From Myroides fluvii (GTDB taxonomy: Bacteria > Bacteroidota > Bacteroidia > Flavobacteriales > Flavobacteriaceae): DNA of 64,000 bases. Below, piece after piece: positions 35,515-46,116 of this stretch; position 1 is the first letter of the stretch; each line of letters opens with the position of its first letter. The stretch spans positions 3,492,501 through 3,556,500 of the forward strand of contig NZ_CP039934.1 of NCBI RefSeq assembly GCF_009792295.1, in the 5' to 3' direction. The translations under genes and the position numbers were made by a program. The notes beneath the pieces were generated by a model. That model ran no database searches. It was not told the DNA's origin and saw only the letters and a list, made by a program, of their open reading frames with translations.

Positions 35515-37533
35515 ATGCCTATGAGACACCAAGTGCTTGTATACTCCCTAGTATTACTAGCTGTTTTCAGTTTTACACATTGTACCAATAAGCAGTTAAC
35601 CTCCCCAACCGATATCGATCAGTTGTATGCTGTACAATATGATAATACGCATAAAGATAGTCTCGCTAAATCACTTGCTCATTCCGTTGCGAATGCCTTA
35701 ACCTTATCCAATACGCAACACAACAGAAGTGTGATTGACAGCACTTTAAATCAGCTTCGATGGACCTTAGATTCTGTTAACTTTCAACAGTTGGCGCAAA
35801 AGAGTATTTCCTTTTCTTTACGCAAAAACGACTTGCCCCATTTGGCCCGTACCTATAACCATATGGGAATGTACTATCACGATAGTTATCAACTAGATAG
35901 TACGTTTTACTACTATATCAAGACGGAAAACATCTATAAAAAACTAAATGATTCGCTAAAAATTGGAGAAACTAAATTTTATCAAGCGCGTTTGTTGTTT
36001 GAGATGGGCTTACATATGGAAAGTGAATCCAAGGTATCTCAAGCTCTTTCTATATTAAATCAATATCCTCAAAACCCCGTTAATTTTGAAGCGAATCAGC
36101 TCATGGGATTGTGTTTAATGGAACGCAAGAACTATAAAGAGGCCGAAACCTATCTTATAACAGCCGTTCATCAGATTCAACAGGATATTACCAAACACAA
36201 AGTACTGGATACCAAACGAGCAAAAATGGCCATTGGTAATGCCTACGGCAATTTAGCAGAAGTTTGCTATAGCCAAAACAAGTTTATAGAAGCAAAAGCA
36301 TATGCCCTGCGAGGACAAGCCTACCTCGAGGAAGACACCCCCATTATGCTCGTTTCTTTTCTTAGAAATACCTTGGCTCAATGCAATTATCGATTAACAA
36401 AAGACAGCCGTTTTATTCAAGAAGTGCATCAAAGTTTTATAGATGATTCTATTCTAGGAAATAGTTTTCGCATGTATTATAGCGCAATGAATCTCGCTCA
36501 TTTATACCTACTAGAACAACAGCCACAACAAGCGAATACATGGGCACAGCTTGCATATACCAACGCAACCAAGCATCAGGTACTACCACAACAAGTAGAA
36601 GCGCTAGAGTTTCTTTTGACTCATGACGACTATCAAATGCACGATAAAGTGAAAGAATTAATCCGCTTGAGACAAGCCTTAACTACGCAAGAGAATCAAA
36701 CGCGAAATACTTTTGCGCGTATTGCCTATCAAACGGAAGTCATTGAAAAAGAAAACAATCAACTCAAAGATCGTATCTATACCGTGGTCATTTTTGGAAT
36801 AATACTGTTGTTCATCCTGATTATCAGTATATTTCGTTCTGAATTGAAGATTAAAAACAAAGAATTACAACTTGTTAAAGCACAGCGAAAAGCAAACAAA
36901 AGCATCAATGAATTAATTGTTGAACGCAACTTAATTTCTTTGGATATCAAGAAAAAAGAACGCAATAGAATAGCCAAAAACCTACATGACAGTATCGTTA
37001 ATACGTTATTTGGGGTACGTTTTCACTTAGAACTACTCGATACACCCCAAACAGAAAGCAAGCAGTTGCTCATTCAGGAATTAAAGAAATTAGAAAATAC
37101 AACCCGAGACATTTCACATACACTCATTGACAATAGGTTATTCAATGAGCATCAATTTGAACAAGTAGTGACGGACTTAGTATCTTTTCAGATTAACGCT
37201 TGGAAAACGCGTTTTTCTCTTGAATTTGATTCGCGTATAAACTTTGAAAAACTCGATGCTACTACCAAAATTAATCTGTACTATATCTTACAGGAGGCGA
37301 TACAAAACGTCAACAAATATTCGAAGGCCACTTTGTGTACCATTGTATTTCACTACACCGCTTCTACTTTTAACCTCATCATTTGTGATAATGGTATTGG
37401 TTTTGAAAAAACAGAAGGAATGGGCATGGGAGTTTCTAACATGCATGAGCGATCTCAACAAATTAACGCTACGCTACACCTTCATTCTAAACAGGGAGAA
37501 GGTGTGATGTTAACCGTGGCTGTTCCGCATTAA
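35515..37533 (+). CDS. TPR sensor histidine kinase (HisKA_3 type)
   Basis: 672 residues. A lipoprotein-like signal (LAVFSFTHC) leads into periplasmic TPR repeats (about 60-390), a single membrane segment (VVIFGIILLFILIISIF), a coiled coil, the HisKA_3 phospho-acceptor helix RNRIAKNLHDSIVNTLFGVRF (His) and an HATPase domain with NVNKYSKAT, DNGIGF and GMGVSNMHER. Kinases of this NarL-linked type phosphorylate LuxR-type response regulators. No regulator gene is adjacent, so it is an orphan here. Its architecture parallels the TPR/HTH protein at 32779. Confidence 0.88.
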   Translation: MPMRHQVLVYSLVLLAVFSFTHCTNKQLTSPTDIDQLYAVQYDNTHKDSLAKSLAHSVANALTLSNTQHNRSVIDSTLNQLRWTLDSVNFQQLAQKSISFSLRKNDLPHLARTYNHMGMYYHDSYQLDSTFYYYIKTENIYKKLNDSLKIGETKFYQARLLFEMGLHMESESKVSQALSILNQYPQNPVNFEANQLMGLCLMERKNYKEAETYLITAVHQIQQDITKHKVLDTKRAKMAIGNAYGNLAEVCYSQNKFIEAKAYALRGQAYLEEDTPIMLVSFLRNTLAQCNYRLTKDSRFIQEVHQSFIDDSILGNSFRMYYSAMNLAHLYLLEQQPQQANTWAQLAYTNATKHQVLPQQVEALEFLLTHDDYQMHDKVKELIRLRQALTTQENQTRNTFARIAYQTEVIEKENNQLKDRIYTVVIFGIILLFILIISIFRSELKIKNKELQLVKAQRKANKSINELIVERNLISLDIKKKERNRIAKNLHDSIVNTLFGVRFHLELLDTPQTESKQLLIQELKKLENTTRDISHTLIDNRLFNEHQFEQVVTDLVSFQINAWKTRFSLEFDSRINFEKLDATTKINLYYILQEAIQNVNKYSKATLCTIVFHYTASTFNLIICDNGIGFEKTEGMGMGVSNMHERSQQINATLHLHSKQGEGVMLTVAVPH

Positions 37534-37625
37534 CGCCTTCCCAAAAATCCAATGCCCCTCTACACCCCCAGAGCTTATGTTATTGGGACTACATCTAGTT
37601 CAAATCGATTGAACCGTTCATCGCA

Positions 37626-39338
37626 TTAAATCGTTTGTACGTTTAACACAAATTCACTTCCTACTCCATATTCACTATTCACGGCAATAGTTCCTTGCTG
37701 AGCCTCGATAAACTCTTTGCTGATTGAAAGTCCTAAGCCCGTTCCTTCCCGGTGTGTTCCTGGCACTCTAAAATAGCGATCAAAAACGCGGTTTAAGTAT
37801 TCAGGAGGAATTCCTATTCCTTGATCCTTAACCTTAATGGTTGTTTGGTCCACCTCTTGTGTGACGCTAACCGCAACGACGGAGGATTCATGCGAATAGT
37901 TAATGGCGTTCGCGATTAAATTAGTCAATACCCACGTAGTCTTTTCAATATCTACACTAATAGCTTTCATCTCATCAGGCAATCTAACCTCGATTTGAAT
38001 CTTTTTTTGTTCTGCTTGTATGTGATTTGCTTCTACGGCATATTGCACGATTTGCTGCACCTTGCACGGTTGTCTGTTCATTGTTATTTTGCCACTCTCT
38101 ATTTGTGTCAAATTGAGTAATTCAGATGTAATCTTCAACAAGCGTCCCACATCTTCTTGAATGCTATCAACCAAGACGTTCTGTTCTTCGTTTAATGTTC
38201 CGATTCGACTGTTCTGCAGCAGTTGCAAACTCATTTTCATAGCCGATATAGGCGTTTTAAACTCATGGGAAACCGTAGCAATAAAACGCGTTTTTGCCGC
38301 ATCTAATTCTTTAAACTCCGTGATGTTTTTCAGTATAATTACATGGCCAACTAATTCTTTAACAGCTTCTCCTGTTGGTGTAATCTCAATATGCAAAAAT
38401 TGTTGGTCAAAGTAATTTTCTTTGTCATTGTGTATAATCTTAAAAGGTTCTTTCTCAGCTTGTGGCACTTTAATTTCCTTCAATAGCATGCGCATTAAGT
38501 CGTTGTAAATAGCAATATCTTTACTGCTTATTCCCACCATTTCTTCCTCTGAAAGCCCCAATACTTTACAAGCCTCCTCATTGACGAAAATAACCTGCAT
38601 ATTTTCATCCAATCCAATAACAACGTCCGACATGCTGTTAATCAATGCCTCAATTCGCTTTTTCTGTCGCATCAATTTGGCTAGATGACTGCTGTTGTAC
38701 TCTTCTAACTTTTGAGCCATCGTATTGAAAGACTGTGCTAATTCACCAAATTCATCCTGTTTATCTAAAAACACCCGTTCTTTGTAATTACTACTGGCAA
38801 TTTGTTTGATACTCGCCGTTAACTTCTGAATGGGGTCTGCAATATTTGAGGGTAAATTAATTAACAAGCCTAAAGCAATCACAAAACAAGCTACGCCAGC
38901 TATAGCAATCCATATTGTTGCTTGTACAGCCGTTTTATTTGCCAATTCACTCTTGAGCGCTATCGCCTGCATATTCATCTCCATTACTTCAATCAACCAA
39001 GTCCTAATTTGCAATAAATCAGTCTCACGTTGTCCGTTGCTCTTGTAGGATTCAAAGTAGTTACGCAAGGTAATGTTCATCTCCTTTTCCCCTACTTCTG
39101 TTGCATTGCCTTCTTGGTTCTTCAATTGTTCTTCAAACTGAATCAACTGTCTTTCGCCCTGCTGATCTAAAGCACGCAACATACTCTTCGCATACAAAAG
39201 CGAATTGTAGTTGTCGTGTAAAATATTGCGCGTGTCCAACTTGAGAAAGTGAATATACACCGCTCCTATTCCTCCTAAGAATACGATAAGTGTAAACAAT
39301 AATCCCAGTCCTAAAGTCAGTTTTGTCTTAATTTTCAT
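37626..39338 (-). CDS. Sensor histidine kinase of the kdp locus
   Basis: 570 residues: membrane segment at 7-28, periplasmic loop, second segment near 140-165, HAMP (IADPIQKLTASIKQI), a PAS domain (RIEALINSMSDVVIGLDENMQVIF), HisKA with FIATVSHEFKTPISAM, and HATPase motifs LTNLIANAINYS, DQGIGIP and GTGLGLSI. Its start overlaps the stop of the kdpD-like gene by 4 bp (ATGA). In this lineage KdpD is split: this gene supplies the kinase and the upstream one the KdpD sensor domain. The partner regulator may be the NtrC-like protein at 47988 (inference). Confidence 0.88.
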   Translation of the reverse strand: MKIKTKLTLGLGLLFTLIVFLGGIGAVYIHFLKLDTRNILHDNYNSLLYAKSMLRALDQQGERQLIQFEEQLKNQEGNATEVGEKEMNITLRNYFESYKSNGQRETDLLQIRTWLIEVMEMNMQAIALKSELANKTAVQATIWIAIAGVACFVIALGLLINLPSNIADPIQKLTASIKQIASSNYKERVFLDKQDEFGELAQSFNTMAQKLEEYNSSHLAKLMRQKKRIEALINSMSDVVIGLDENMQVIFVNEEACKVLGLSEEEMVGISSKDIAIYNDLMRMLLKEIKVPQAEKEPFKIIHNDKENYFDQQFLHIEITPTGEAVKELVGHVIILKNITEFKELDAAKTRFIATVSHEFKTPISAMKMSLQLLQNSRIGTLNEEQNVLVDSIQEDVGRLLKITSELLNLTQIESGKITMNRQPCKVQQIVQYAVEANHIQAEQKKIQIEVRLPDEMKAISVDIEKTTWVLTNLIANAINYSHESSVVAVSVTQEVDQTTIKVKDQGIGIPPEYLNRVFDRYFRVPGTHREGTGLGLSISKEFIEAQQGTIAVNSEYGVGSEFVLNVQTI

Positions 39339-40465
39339 TTTGAAAAAATTATTATATCAATTGGTAAAGAAGTCAACTTTTTCAACAGTTGATTAAACAC
39401 ATTGGTTGCCAAAATAATCTGATACAAGCGCAAACGAGGCTTTCCAATACAAATCGTTGTAATTTGCCGTTGCTCAACTTGGATGAGAATAGCTTTAGCA
39501 ATATTAGCATGCTCACTTTTAATGATTTCTGCTCCCAATTCTGTAGCTAATTTAAAATTATTAATCAAATGACGCTGTTTATCTAAAGCAATTTTATTAG
39601 GATGTTCTGGAGGTGTTTGCACATACAACACATACCACTTCGAATTGAGATAACTTGCCAATCGCGCTGTTTTTCGAATGACGTTTTTTGCATTCTTTTC
39701 ATTAGAGCTAATACACGCCATAAAACGACTAGGTTTAACCGAAATAGACCTACTCACTTCAGTAGCTACCTTATTTTCTACGTAAGAAGCAACCTCTTTT
39801 AGAGCTAACTCCCTTAATTGCAATATATTGGATGAAGTAAAAAAGTTTTGCAGTGCCAAGGGAATTTTTTCATGGGGATAAATCTTTCCTCCTTTCAATC
39901 GTTCAATCAAATCATCCGCAGTTAGGTCGATATTCACCACCTCATCCGCTTCTTGAATGACTTTATCTGGCACGCGTTCGGTGACATCAATAGATGTAAT
40001 TTCCTGAACAGCTTGATGTAGACTTTCAATATGCTGGATATTAAGGGCAGATATAACGTGAATACCTGCCTCTAATAACTCCATCACATCTTGCCAACGC
40101 TTGGCATTTTTACTTCCTGCAATGTTAGAATGCGCCAATTCATCAATAATTACAATGTCAGGATGATCTTGTAAAATAGCTTCTAAATCCAGTTCTTCTA
40201 CTTTTTTTCCTTTGTAGAATACCTCTTTTCTCGGTATAAGGGGTAAACCTTCGAGCAGTGCATGGGTTTCCTTGCGGTTATGTGTTTCTATAAACCCCAG
40301 TTTGACATTGATTCCCTTCTGAAATAAATCTCGAGCTTCCATCAACATGCGATAGGTTTTGCCAACACCCGCACTCATTCCTATATATACCTTAAATTTA
40401 CCCCGTTTAGAACGGTGGATAAGCGCTAAAAAATCCTCCGCACTTTGGCGCGTTTCTCTTTCCAT
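39335..40465 (-). CDS. kdpD: KdpD N-terminal sensor protein (KdpD plus Usp domains)
   Basis: 376 residues, matching only the cytoplasmic N-terminal half of Escherichia coli KdpD: Walker A GMSAGVGKTYRML, the Walker B region IVIIDELAHSNIAGSK, and HVISALNIQHIESLHQ, then a universal-stress-like domain (SRFMACISSNEKNAKNVIRKTARLA). No membrane, GAF or kinase domain is present. It follows the porin gene with no gap and is translationally coupled to the kinase gene downstream. It likely senses K+ or ATP state for the kinase. Confidence 0.9.
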   Translation of the reverse strand: MERETRQSAEDFLALIHRSKRGKFKVYIGMSAGVGKTYRMLMEARDLFQKGINVKLGFIETHNRKETHALLEGLPLIPRKEVFYKGKKVEELDLEAILQDHPDIVIIDELAHSNIAGSKNAKRWQDVMELLEAGIHVISALNIQHIESLHQAVQEITSIDVTERVPDKVIQEADEVVNIDLTADDLIERLKGGKIYPHEKIPLALQNFFTSSNILQLRELALKEVASYVENKVATEVSRSISVKPSRFMACISSNEKNAKNVIRKTARLASYLNSKWYVLYVQTPPEHPNKIALDKQRHLINNFKLATELGAEIIKSEHANIAKAILIQVEQRQITTICIGKPRLRLYQIILATNVFNQLLKKLTSLPIDIIIFSK

Positions 40466-41557
40466 TTACAATCGAATTGAAATACTACTTCCTATTGTGA
40501 ATTGCCCTGAGGTTGCTCGCTCATTTCTCGTGAATATAGCATCCTTACTAGTCAATGATCGCGCTTCTACTCTCCACAGCACTCCGGTTGTAATTTCATA
40601 ATCTACATTGAATGAATATCCCCAAGTCTGAAAGCCGTTTGGAGTCTCCGTTTGGATGATTACTCCCTCTTTATCGCGATAATATTCTAATCTAGCGGCG
40701 ATTCTCCATGCGTTGTTTACTTTATATTGTCCCATGATTAACGGTGCACACCAGTTGCTGTAAGTCGTTCCATTTTTCTCTTTTTGTTGAACTCCAAAAT
40801 CAAAGCCAAACAGCAAGTTCAAGTCTTCATTCAGTTGATAAGTCATATTAGCATGGTGAAAGTAGCGCATTTTACGGTTAACATCGGGTGAATCACTTCC
40901 TACAAAGGAACTGCTAGTAAATGCCCAAGCGCTATTTGGCGTATATGTTAATTGATGTCCAAGCGCCAAAGATGAATTGCCCTCTGGACGTTGAATACGC
41001 TGCCAGCCATTCATCAAATGCAAAGCCACCAGCCATTTTTTGTTGGGTGTTCCATAGGACAATTTTACTTCGGAGGAAAAATAAGGAGAGTTTTCTGCCA
41101 TTATACTGCGTGTCATCGTCATAATATCTGCCCCAATATTGCTTTCAAAGCCGATATGTGAAGGCATAATTCCAGCATCCAACCACAATTCATGAGTAGG
41201 AGATAATTTAACCCCTACATTGGCCTCATATATATTTTTTAATCCATCGGCCTCATTTACGAGATTCGCTTGCACATAGGTACCTGCCATCAAAGCAAGG
41301 TTGGCACGGACCCGTTCCTGTTCATACTTCAACTTGACCATTCCAAAGTTTAGATTTACTTCATTGTGGCGATTGTAGGAATATAGAAATGGCGCTACTT
41401 GCCCCGATTCGGGCTGATTCAAATTATACAAATAGTACAACTCCCCATAAGCTGACACCTTAACTGCATCTGTCCATTGGCGTTCTTGTGCTTGAACGGT
41501 TGAAAAAGCAAGTGCGCCGCTAATAAGCGCACCTACTAAAAAAAAGCTCTCTTTCAT
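40466..41557 (-). CDS. Outer-membrane porin of the kdp operon
   Basis: About 363 residues from the Met at 41557, with signal peptide (FFLVGALISGALAFSTVQA-Q). The mature protein consists of repeated amphipathic strands (LNFGMVKLKYEQERVRANLALMAG, FGFDFGVQQ, VEARSL) and ends FTIGSSISIRL, as in porin-like beta-barrels found next to kdp genes in Bacteroidota. It may let K+ pass the outer membrane, but this is inference. It starts within the kdpC 3' end region and abuts kdpD, consistent with one transcript. Confidence 0.8.
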   Translation of the reverse strand: MKESFFLVGALISGALAFSTVQAQERQWTDAVKVSAYGELYYLYNLNQPESGQVAPFLYSYNRHNEVNLNFGMVKLKYEQERVRANLALMAGTYVQANLVNEADGLKNIYEANVGVKLSPTHELWLDAGIMPSHIGFESNIGADIMTMTRSIMAENSPYFSSEVKLSYGTPNKKWLVALHLMNGWQRIQRPEGNSSLALGHQLTYTPNSAWAFTSSSFVGSDSPDVNRKMRYFHHANMTYQLNEDLNLLFGFDFGVQQKEKNGTTYSNWCAPLIMGQYKVNNAWRIAARLEYYRDKEGVIIQTETPNGFQTWGYSFNVDYEITTGVLWRVEARSLTSKDAIFTRNERATSGQFTIGSSISIRL

Positions 41558-41558
41558 A

Positions 41559-42119
41559 TTATTGTAACGCATCTAATGCGAGGTTTAATTCGACTACATT
41601 TATTGTTTGAGGTCCTAATACGCCCAATAAGGGCTGTTGGATGTGTTCTAACACCAATTGTTCCAAGCGACTCACAGCTAGGCCTCTCTTTTTGGCAATG
41701 CGTTCGATTTGTACATAGGCAGCGGCCACCGAAATATGAGGGTCTAAACCACTACCACTTGCGGTTACTAAATCCACAGGGATCTCTTGCTTGTTTACTG
41801 TCGGATTCTTAGCTATAAAATCAGCTATGCGTTGTTGTACTTCAGCTAAATACTCTTGATTTGATGCGGCTTTGTTACTAGCTCCTGAACCTGCGGCATT
41901 GTAATCTACAGCCGAAGGGCGTGACCAAAAATACTGATCCGATGTAAAGGCTTGTCCAATATTGATATATTGTTTTCCCTTCTCACTGTCTACTGTAAAT
42001 CCTTCGCCTGCATTTGGAGCTGCTTGTGCAATTCCCCACAAGACTAAGGGGTAAATTCCCCCTAGTAATACCAGTAAAGCTGTAGTTAATATAATCGATG
42101 GTAATAAATTATTTTTCAT
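41559..42119 (-). CDS. kdpC: Potassium-transporting ATPase subunit C
   Basis: About 186 residues from ATG 42119 (MKNNLLPSIILTTALLVLLGGIYPL), which gives the single N-terminal membrane helix of KdpC. Signature regions are FWSRPSAVDYNAAGSGASN, LVTASGSGLDPHISVAAAY and the C-terminal VNVVELNLALD-like end. KdpC stabilises the KdpFABC complex and aids nucleotide binding to KdpB. Gene order A-B-C is standard; the start lies 5 bp after the kdpB stop. Confidence 0.95.
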   Translation of the reverse strand: MKNNLLPSIILTTALLVLLGGIYPLVLWGIAQAAPNAGEGFTVDSEKGKQYINIGQAFTSDQYFWSRPSAVDYNAAGSGASNKAASNQEYLAEVQQRIADFIAKNPTVNKQEIPVDLVTASGSGLDPHISVAAAYVQIERIAKKRGLAVSRLEQLVLEHIQQPLLGVLGPQTINVVELNLALDALQ

Positions 42120-42123
42120 GTGT

Positions 42124-44142
42124 TTAAGAAATAAATAAGGAAACAAAAAGGTCAATTAATTTGATACCAATAAACGGAACAAGTACACCTCCTAGTCCAT
42201 AAATCAACAAGTTCCTTCTCAACAAGGCACTTGCTCCGATTGGTTTATAGGCAACTCCTTTTAACGCTAAAGGAATCAGAAAAGGAATAATAATTGCATT
42301 GAAAATAACCGCAGAAAGGATGGCACTTTCAGGGCTGTGTAATTGCATAATATTCAATCCCTGCAAAGCGGGAATCGCCGTAATAAACAAAGCGGGGATA
42401 ATGGCAAAGTACTTGGCTACGTCATTAGCGATACTAAAAGTAGTTAGTGTTCCGCGAGTCATTAATAACTGTTTTCCAATTTCGACTACTTCAATTAATT
42501 TGGTTGGATCATTGTCTAGATCCACCATATTTCCTGCTTCTTTTGCGGCTTGTGTTCCGCTGTTCATCGCTACTCCAACATTAGCTTGCGCTAAGGCAGG
42601 CGCGTCATTCGTACCATCGCCCATCATCGCTACTAATCGTCCTTCAACTTGTTCTTGTTTGATGTAATTCATCTTGTCTTCTGGTTTCGCCTCCGCAATA
42701 AAATCATCTACACCTGCCTTTGTAGCAATATACTGAGCAGTCATCGGGTTATCTCCCGTAACCATTACCGTTTTAATTCCCATTTTTCGCAATCGAGCAA
42801 ATCGTTCTTGAATACCCGGTTTGATAATATCTTGCAATTCAATTACGCCAAGTATTTGTTCATTTTGTGCAACCACTAAAGGTGTTCCTCCGTTTTCAGC
42901 CACTTGTTTGACGCAATCCGCTACATTTTGAGGAAATGAATGTCCTGCCTGAATACAACTGTTTTTCATTGCATCAACAGCCCCTTTTCGGATGCGGACA
43001 TCGCCATAATCAATTCCAGAGCTTCTTGTTTCTGCAGTAAAAGAAATAAAACGCGGATTGTCCACAACGTAATCGCAAGGATCCGCTTGCGCAAGTTCTA
43101 AAATTGATTTTCCTTCTGGAGTGTCATCACTAAGTGAACTCAATACTGCAGCTTTGATCAACGTTGAGGGGTCAACACCGTCTGCAGGATGAAAATGAGT
43201 TGCCTTGCGATTTCCAATGGTTATCGTTCCCGTTTTATCCAATAGCAATACATCTATATCTCCGGCTGTTTCTACTGCTTTACCGCTTTTCGTAATCACA
43301 TTGGCTCGTAATGCGCGATCCATTCCCGCAATACCAATAGCAGATAGCAAACCGCCAATTGTCGTTGGAATCAAACACACATAGAGGGAAATCAACGCAC
43401 CAATAGTAATCGATACATGGGCAAAATCAGCAAATGGCTTAAGCGTAATAACAACTAACGTAAACACCAAGGTAAAGCCAGCAAGTAAGATGGTCAAGGC
43501 AATTTCATTAGGCGATTTTTGTCTATTCGCACCTTCTACTAAGGCGATCATTTTATCTAAGAAACTATCCCCAGCTTGTGCCGTTACACGTACTTTAATG
43601 CGATCAGACAATACTTTCGTACCTCCGGTAACAGAACTCTTATCTCCACCTGCTTCGCGAATTACAGGAGCACTTTCTCCTGTAATAGCACTTTCATCAA
43701 TCGTTGCTAATCCCTCAATAATTTCCCCATCTGCGGGGATAATATCTCCAGCAACACAACAGTAAATCATTCCCTTCTGTAAAACAGATGAAGAAACTTG
43801 TGTGCCATCTTCTAATGTAGCAGGGGTTTCCTCTCTAGTTTTTCGCAAACTATCCGCTTGTGCTTTCCCTCTAGCCTCTGCGATTGCCTCAGCAAAATTG
43901 GCAAACAACAAAGTGATCAACAGCAACAGAAAAATACTAAAGTTGTAACCAAAGCTCCCTTGACTTTGTGCTCCTGTTAAAATCCAGATACAAACGCCGA
44001 GCATAATAGTTGTACCAATTTCTACGGTAAACATAACCGGATTGTACACCAATGTTCGGGGATCTAATTTGATAAAAGCCTCTTTGAGGGCCTTTATCAC
44101 TGCTTCTTTTTGAAAAAGCGCTTGACTATTTTGAGTTGCCAT
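42124..44142 (-). CDS. kdpB: Potassium-transporting P-type ATPase, subunit B
   Basis: 672 residues. The phosphorylation motif [10 protein letters not shown], the actuator loop ITGESAPVI, the hinge [14 protein letters not shown] and the [16 protein letters not shown] motif are complete, so the pump should be active. KdpB hydrolyses ATP to drive K+ uptake through KdpA at very low external K+. It is placed directly after kdpA with a 3-bp gap. Confidence 0.97.
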   Translation of the reverse strand: MATQNSQALFQKEAVIKALKEAFIKLDPRTLVYNPVMFTVEIGTTIMLGVCIWILTGAQSQGSFGYNFSIFLLLLITLLFANFAEAIAEARGKAQADSLRKTREETPATLEDGTQVSSSVLQKGMIYCCVAGDIIPADGEIIEGLATIDESAITGESAPVIREAGGDKSSVTGGTKVLSDRIKVRVTAQAGDSFLDKMIALVEGANRQKSPNEIALTILLAGFTLVFTLVVITLKPFADFAHVSITIGALISLYVCLIPTTIGGLLSAIGIAGMDRALRANVITKSGKAVETAGDIDVLLLDKTGTITIGNRKATHFHPADGVDPSTLIKAAVLSSLSDDTPEGKSILELAQADPCDYVVDNPRFISFTAETRSSGIDYGDVRIRKGAVDAMKNSCIQAGHSFPQNVADCVKQVAENGGTPLVVAQNEQILGVIELQDIIKPGIQERFARLRKMGIKTVMVTGDNPMTAQYIATKAGVDDFIAEAKPEDKMNYIKQEQVEGRLVAMMGDGTNDAPALAQANVGVAMNSGTQAAKEAGNMVDLDNDPTKLIEVVEIGKQLLMTRGTLTTFSIANDVAKYFAIIPALFITAIPALQGLNIMQLHSPESAILSAVIFNAIIIPFLIPLALKGVAYKPIGASALLRRNLLIYGLGGVLVPFIGIKLIDLFVSLFIS

Positions 44143-44145
44143 GTT

Positions 44146-45840
44146 TTATAAACGTGTTAAAGTAAAGTAATCTGCAATTGGACCTAGAGTTAATACCGGA
44201 AAGAAGGCTAAAGCTGCTACAAGTAAGATCACTGTTAACACAATGGTTCCAAAGGTTGCAGTATCAGTAGCCAAAGTACCAGCACTTTCGGGCACATAGT
44301 CCTTTTGCGCAAGGAATCCGGCCAAGGCCACTGGACCTATAATTGGCAAGAAACGCCCCAGGAGTAAGACAATACCTGTTGAAAAATTCCACCAAGATGT
44401 ATTATCTCCTAGTCCCTCGAATCCGCTTCCATTATTCGCTGCGGCAGAAGTATATTCATAGAGTATTTCACTAAATCCGTGAAAAGAAGGATTGTTTAAA
44501 GTATCTGTTGTCATTTCAGGAAAAGCCACTCCTAGAGCTGTACTGCTGAGAATTAAAAGCGGATGAATAAGTGCTATAACCATGGCAATTTTCATTTCTT
44601 TAGCCTCTATTTTCTTTCCAAATAGCTCTGGTGTTCTTCCTACCATTAAGCCACTAATAAATACGGCTAGTACAATGAATACAAAGAAGTTGAGAATACC
44701 AACTCCAACTCCTCCATAAAAGGAATTGATCATCATGGCAAGCAATTGATTCATCCCTGATAACGGCATGGTACTATCGTGCATAGAATTGACCGACCCT
44801 GTTGAGATTACAGTTGTAACAATGCTCCAAAAACCAGAAGCGGCGGCACCAATTCTCACTTCTTTTCCTTCCATGGCTCCTGCGCTATTGTCAATCCCCA
44901 TGGCTGCTATATTGGGATTTCCATTAGCCTCCATGATAATATTGGGAATTGCCAAACACAAGAAGCCTACGGTCATTACGCCAAACATCATCCAAGAAAA
45001 TCGCTTGCGATTAATGTAAAAACCAAAGGCAAACACCATAGCCAACGGAATAATCAATTGAGCTATCATTTCTGTCATGTTACTTAGGTAAGTTGGATTC
45101 TCAAAAGGATGGGCAGAATTGGTTCCAAAAAAACCTCCTCCATTTGTTCCTAAGTGTTTAATTGCGATAAACGCTGCGGCAGGACCCCGAGACACTTCTA
45201 CCTGTTGGCCTTCTAAAGTGGTCATGCTGTCCTTTCCTTCAAACGTCATAGGAGTACCTTGAAAAATCAAGATTACAGCTACCACCATACTAATAGGCAA
45301 TAAGATACGCGTTAGTGATTTTACAAAATACACATAGAAGTTACCTAATAAGGTCGTTTTTTTCTGTTTAAATGCTTCAAATACAGCTACAGCAGCGGCC
45401 ATTCCCGTTGCAGCACTAACAAATTGAAGAAACATCAACCCCAGTTGCGTGAGATAGGTTACTCCTGTTTCACCTGCATAGTGCTGTAAGTTGCAATTAA
45501 CGAGAAAAGAAATGATGGTATTGAAGGCCAAATCAGGAGGCATACTCGGATTGTTGTCAGGGTTGAGTGGCAAAGATCCTTGTGTCAGCAATAGGACAAA
45601 TCCCACGGCAAACCAAACAGCATTAATGGTTAACAAGGCAACTAAATGTTGCTTCCAGTTCATCCCTTCTTCTGGCCTAATTTTACTGCTTTTGTAAAAC
45701 AGATTTTCTATTGGAGCCATGATACCATCTAGGCAGGTAGGTTGACCTGCATAAACCTTGGCAATATATTTTCCTAGAGGAATAGAAATTCCAATAGCCA
45801 CTAAAAAAGTGACGATAATTCCGAATATTTCTGTGTTCAT
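44146..45840 (-). CDS. kdpA: Potassium-transporting ATPase subunit A
   Basis: 564 residues with about ten membrane helices and four pore loops of the K+ channel superfamily; visible selectivity-like segments include TNGGGFFGTNSAHP and NNGSGFEGL. It is the K+-binding and channel subunit of KdpFABC. Length agrees with the usual 550-570. Preceded by kdpF and small ORFs, followed by kdpB. Confidence 0.97.
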   Translation of the reverse strand: MNTEIFGIIVTFLVAIGISIPLGKYIAKVYAGQPTCLDGIMAPIENLFYKSSKIRPEEGMNWKQHLVALLTINAVWFAVGFVLLLTQGSLPLNPDNNPSMPPDLAFNTIISFLVNCNLQHYAGETGVTYLTQLGLMFLQFVSAATGMAAAVAVFEAFKQKKTTLLGNFYVYFVKSLTRILLPISMVVAVILIFQGTPMTFEGKDSMTTLEGQQVEVSRGPAAAFIAIKHLGTNGGGFFGTNSAHPFENPTYLSNMTEMIAQLIIPLAMVFAFGFYINRKRFSWMMFGVMTVGFLCLAIPNIIMEANGNPNIAAMGIDNSAGAMEGKEVRIGAAASGFWSIVTTVISTGSVNSMHDSTMPLSGMNQLLAMMINSFYGGVGVGILNFFVFIVLAVFISGLMVGRTPELFGKKIEAKEMKIAMVIALIHPLLILSSTALGVAFPEMTTDTLNNPSFHGFSEILYEYTSAAANNGSGFEGLGDNTSWWNFSTGIVLLLGRFLPIIGPVALAGFLAQKDYVPESAGTLATDTATFGTIVLTVILLVAALAFFPVLTLGPIADYFTLTRL

Positions 45841-45842
45841 TT

Positions 45843-45968
45843 TTACTTAATTAATAATAAAATCTGATGGATAAGATAGATGATGCCGTAAATCATCGTA
45901 AAGACTAAAAGTGTTATACCAACTTCCTTGGCGTCTTTTTTAAAACTGTTCTGGTTTGAGTAAGACAT
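45843..45968 (-). CDS. Possible 41-residue membrane protein between kdpF and kdpA
   Basis: A short frame starting MSYSNQNSFKKDAKEVG, then a hydrophobic helix (ITLLVFTMIYGIIYLI). Its ATG lies inside kdpF in another frame (29-nt overlap), and it ends 2 bp before the kdpA start, which argues for coupling. Stop-to-start packing is the main support. It could be an extra small Kdp subunit; not recognised from any family. Confidence 0.5.
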   Translation of the reverse strand: MSYSNQNSFKKDAKEVGITLLVFTMIYGIIYLIHQILLLIK

Positions 45969-46017
45969 AACACAAATAAGCAAATACAGCCAGGGCTATA
46001 ATTAGTAATACAATCAT
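45940..46017 (-). CDS. kdpF: Potassium-transporting ATPase subunit F
   Basis: A 25-residue single-helix protein: MIVLLIIALAVFAYLC followed by YVLLKPEQF. The hydrophobic helix and the C-terminal YxLLxPExF are the KdpF signature; KdpF stabilises the KdpABC complex in the membrane. Position just upstream of kdpA is standard. Confidence 0.88.
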   Translation of the reverse strand: MIVLLIIALAVFAYLCYVLLKPEQF

Positions 46018-46029
46018 AAGAGTCAAATA

Positions 46030-46113
46030 TTATAGATTTTCAAAAAATTGAATGGCTTTATAAAACAGTACAAAGCATCCCACACCTAAAACGATACACG
46101 CTAATATGATCAT
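46030..46113 (-). CDS. Possible 27-residue membrane protein upstream of kdpF
   Basis: MIILACIVLGVGCFVLFYKA followed by a short polar end (IQFFENL), 12 bp before kdpF. A single hydrophobic helix similar in size to KdpF. It may be a second KdpF-like peptide. The call rests on hydrophobicity and operon packing. Confidence 0.5.
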   Translation of the reverse strand: MIILACIVLGVGCFVLFYKAIQFFENL

Positions 46114-46116
46114 GGG

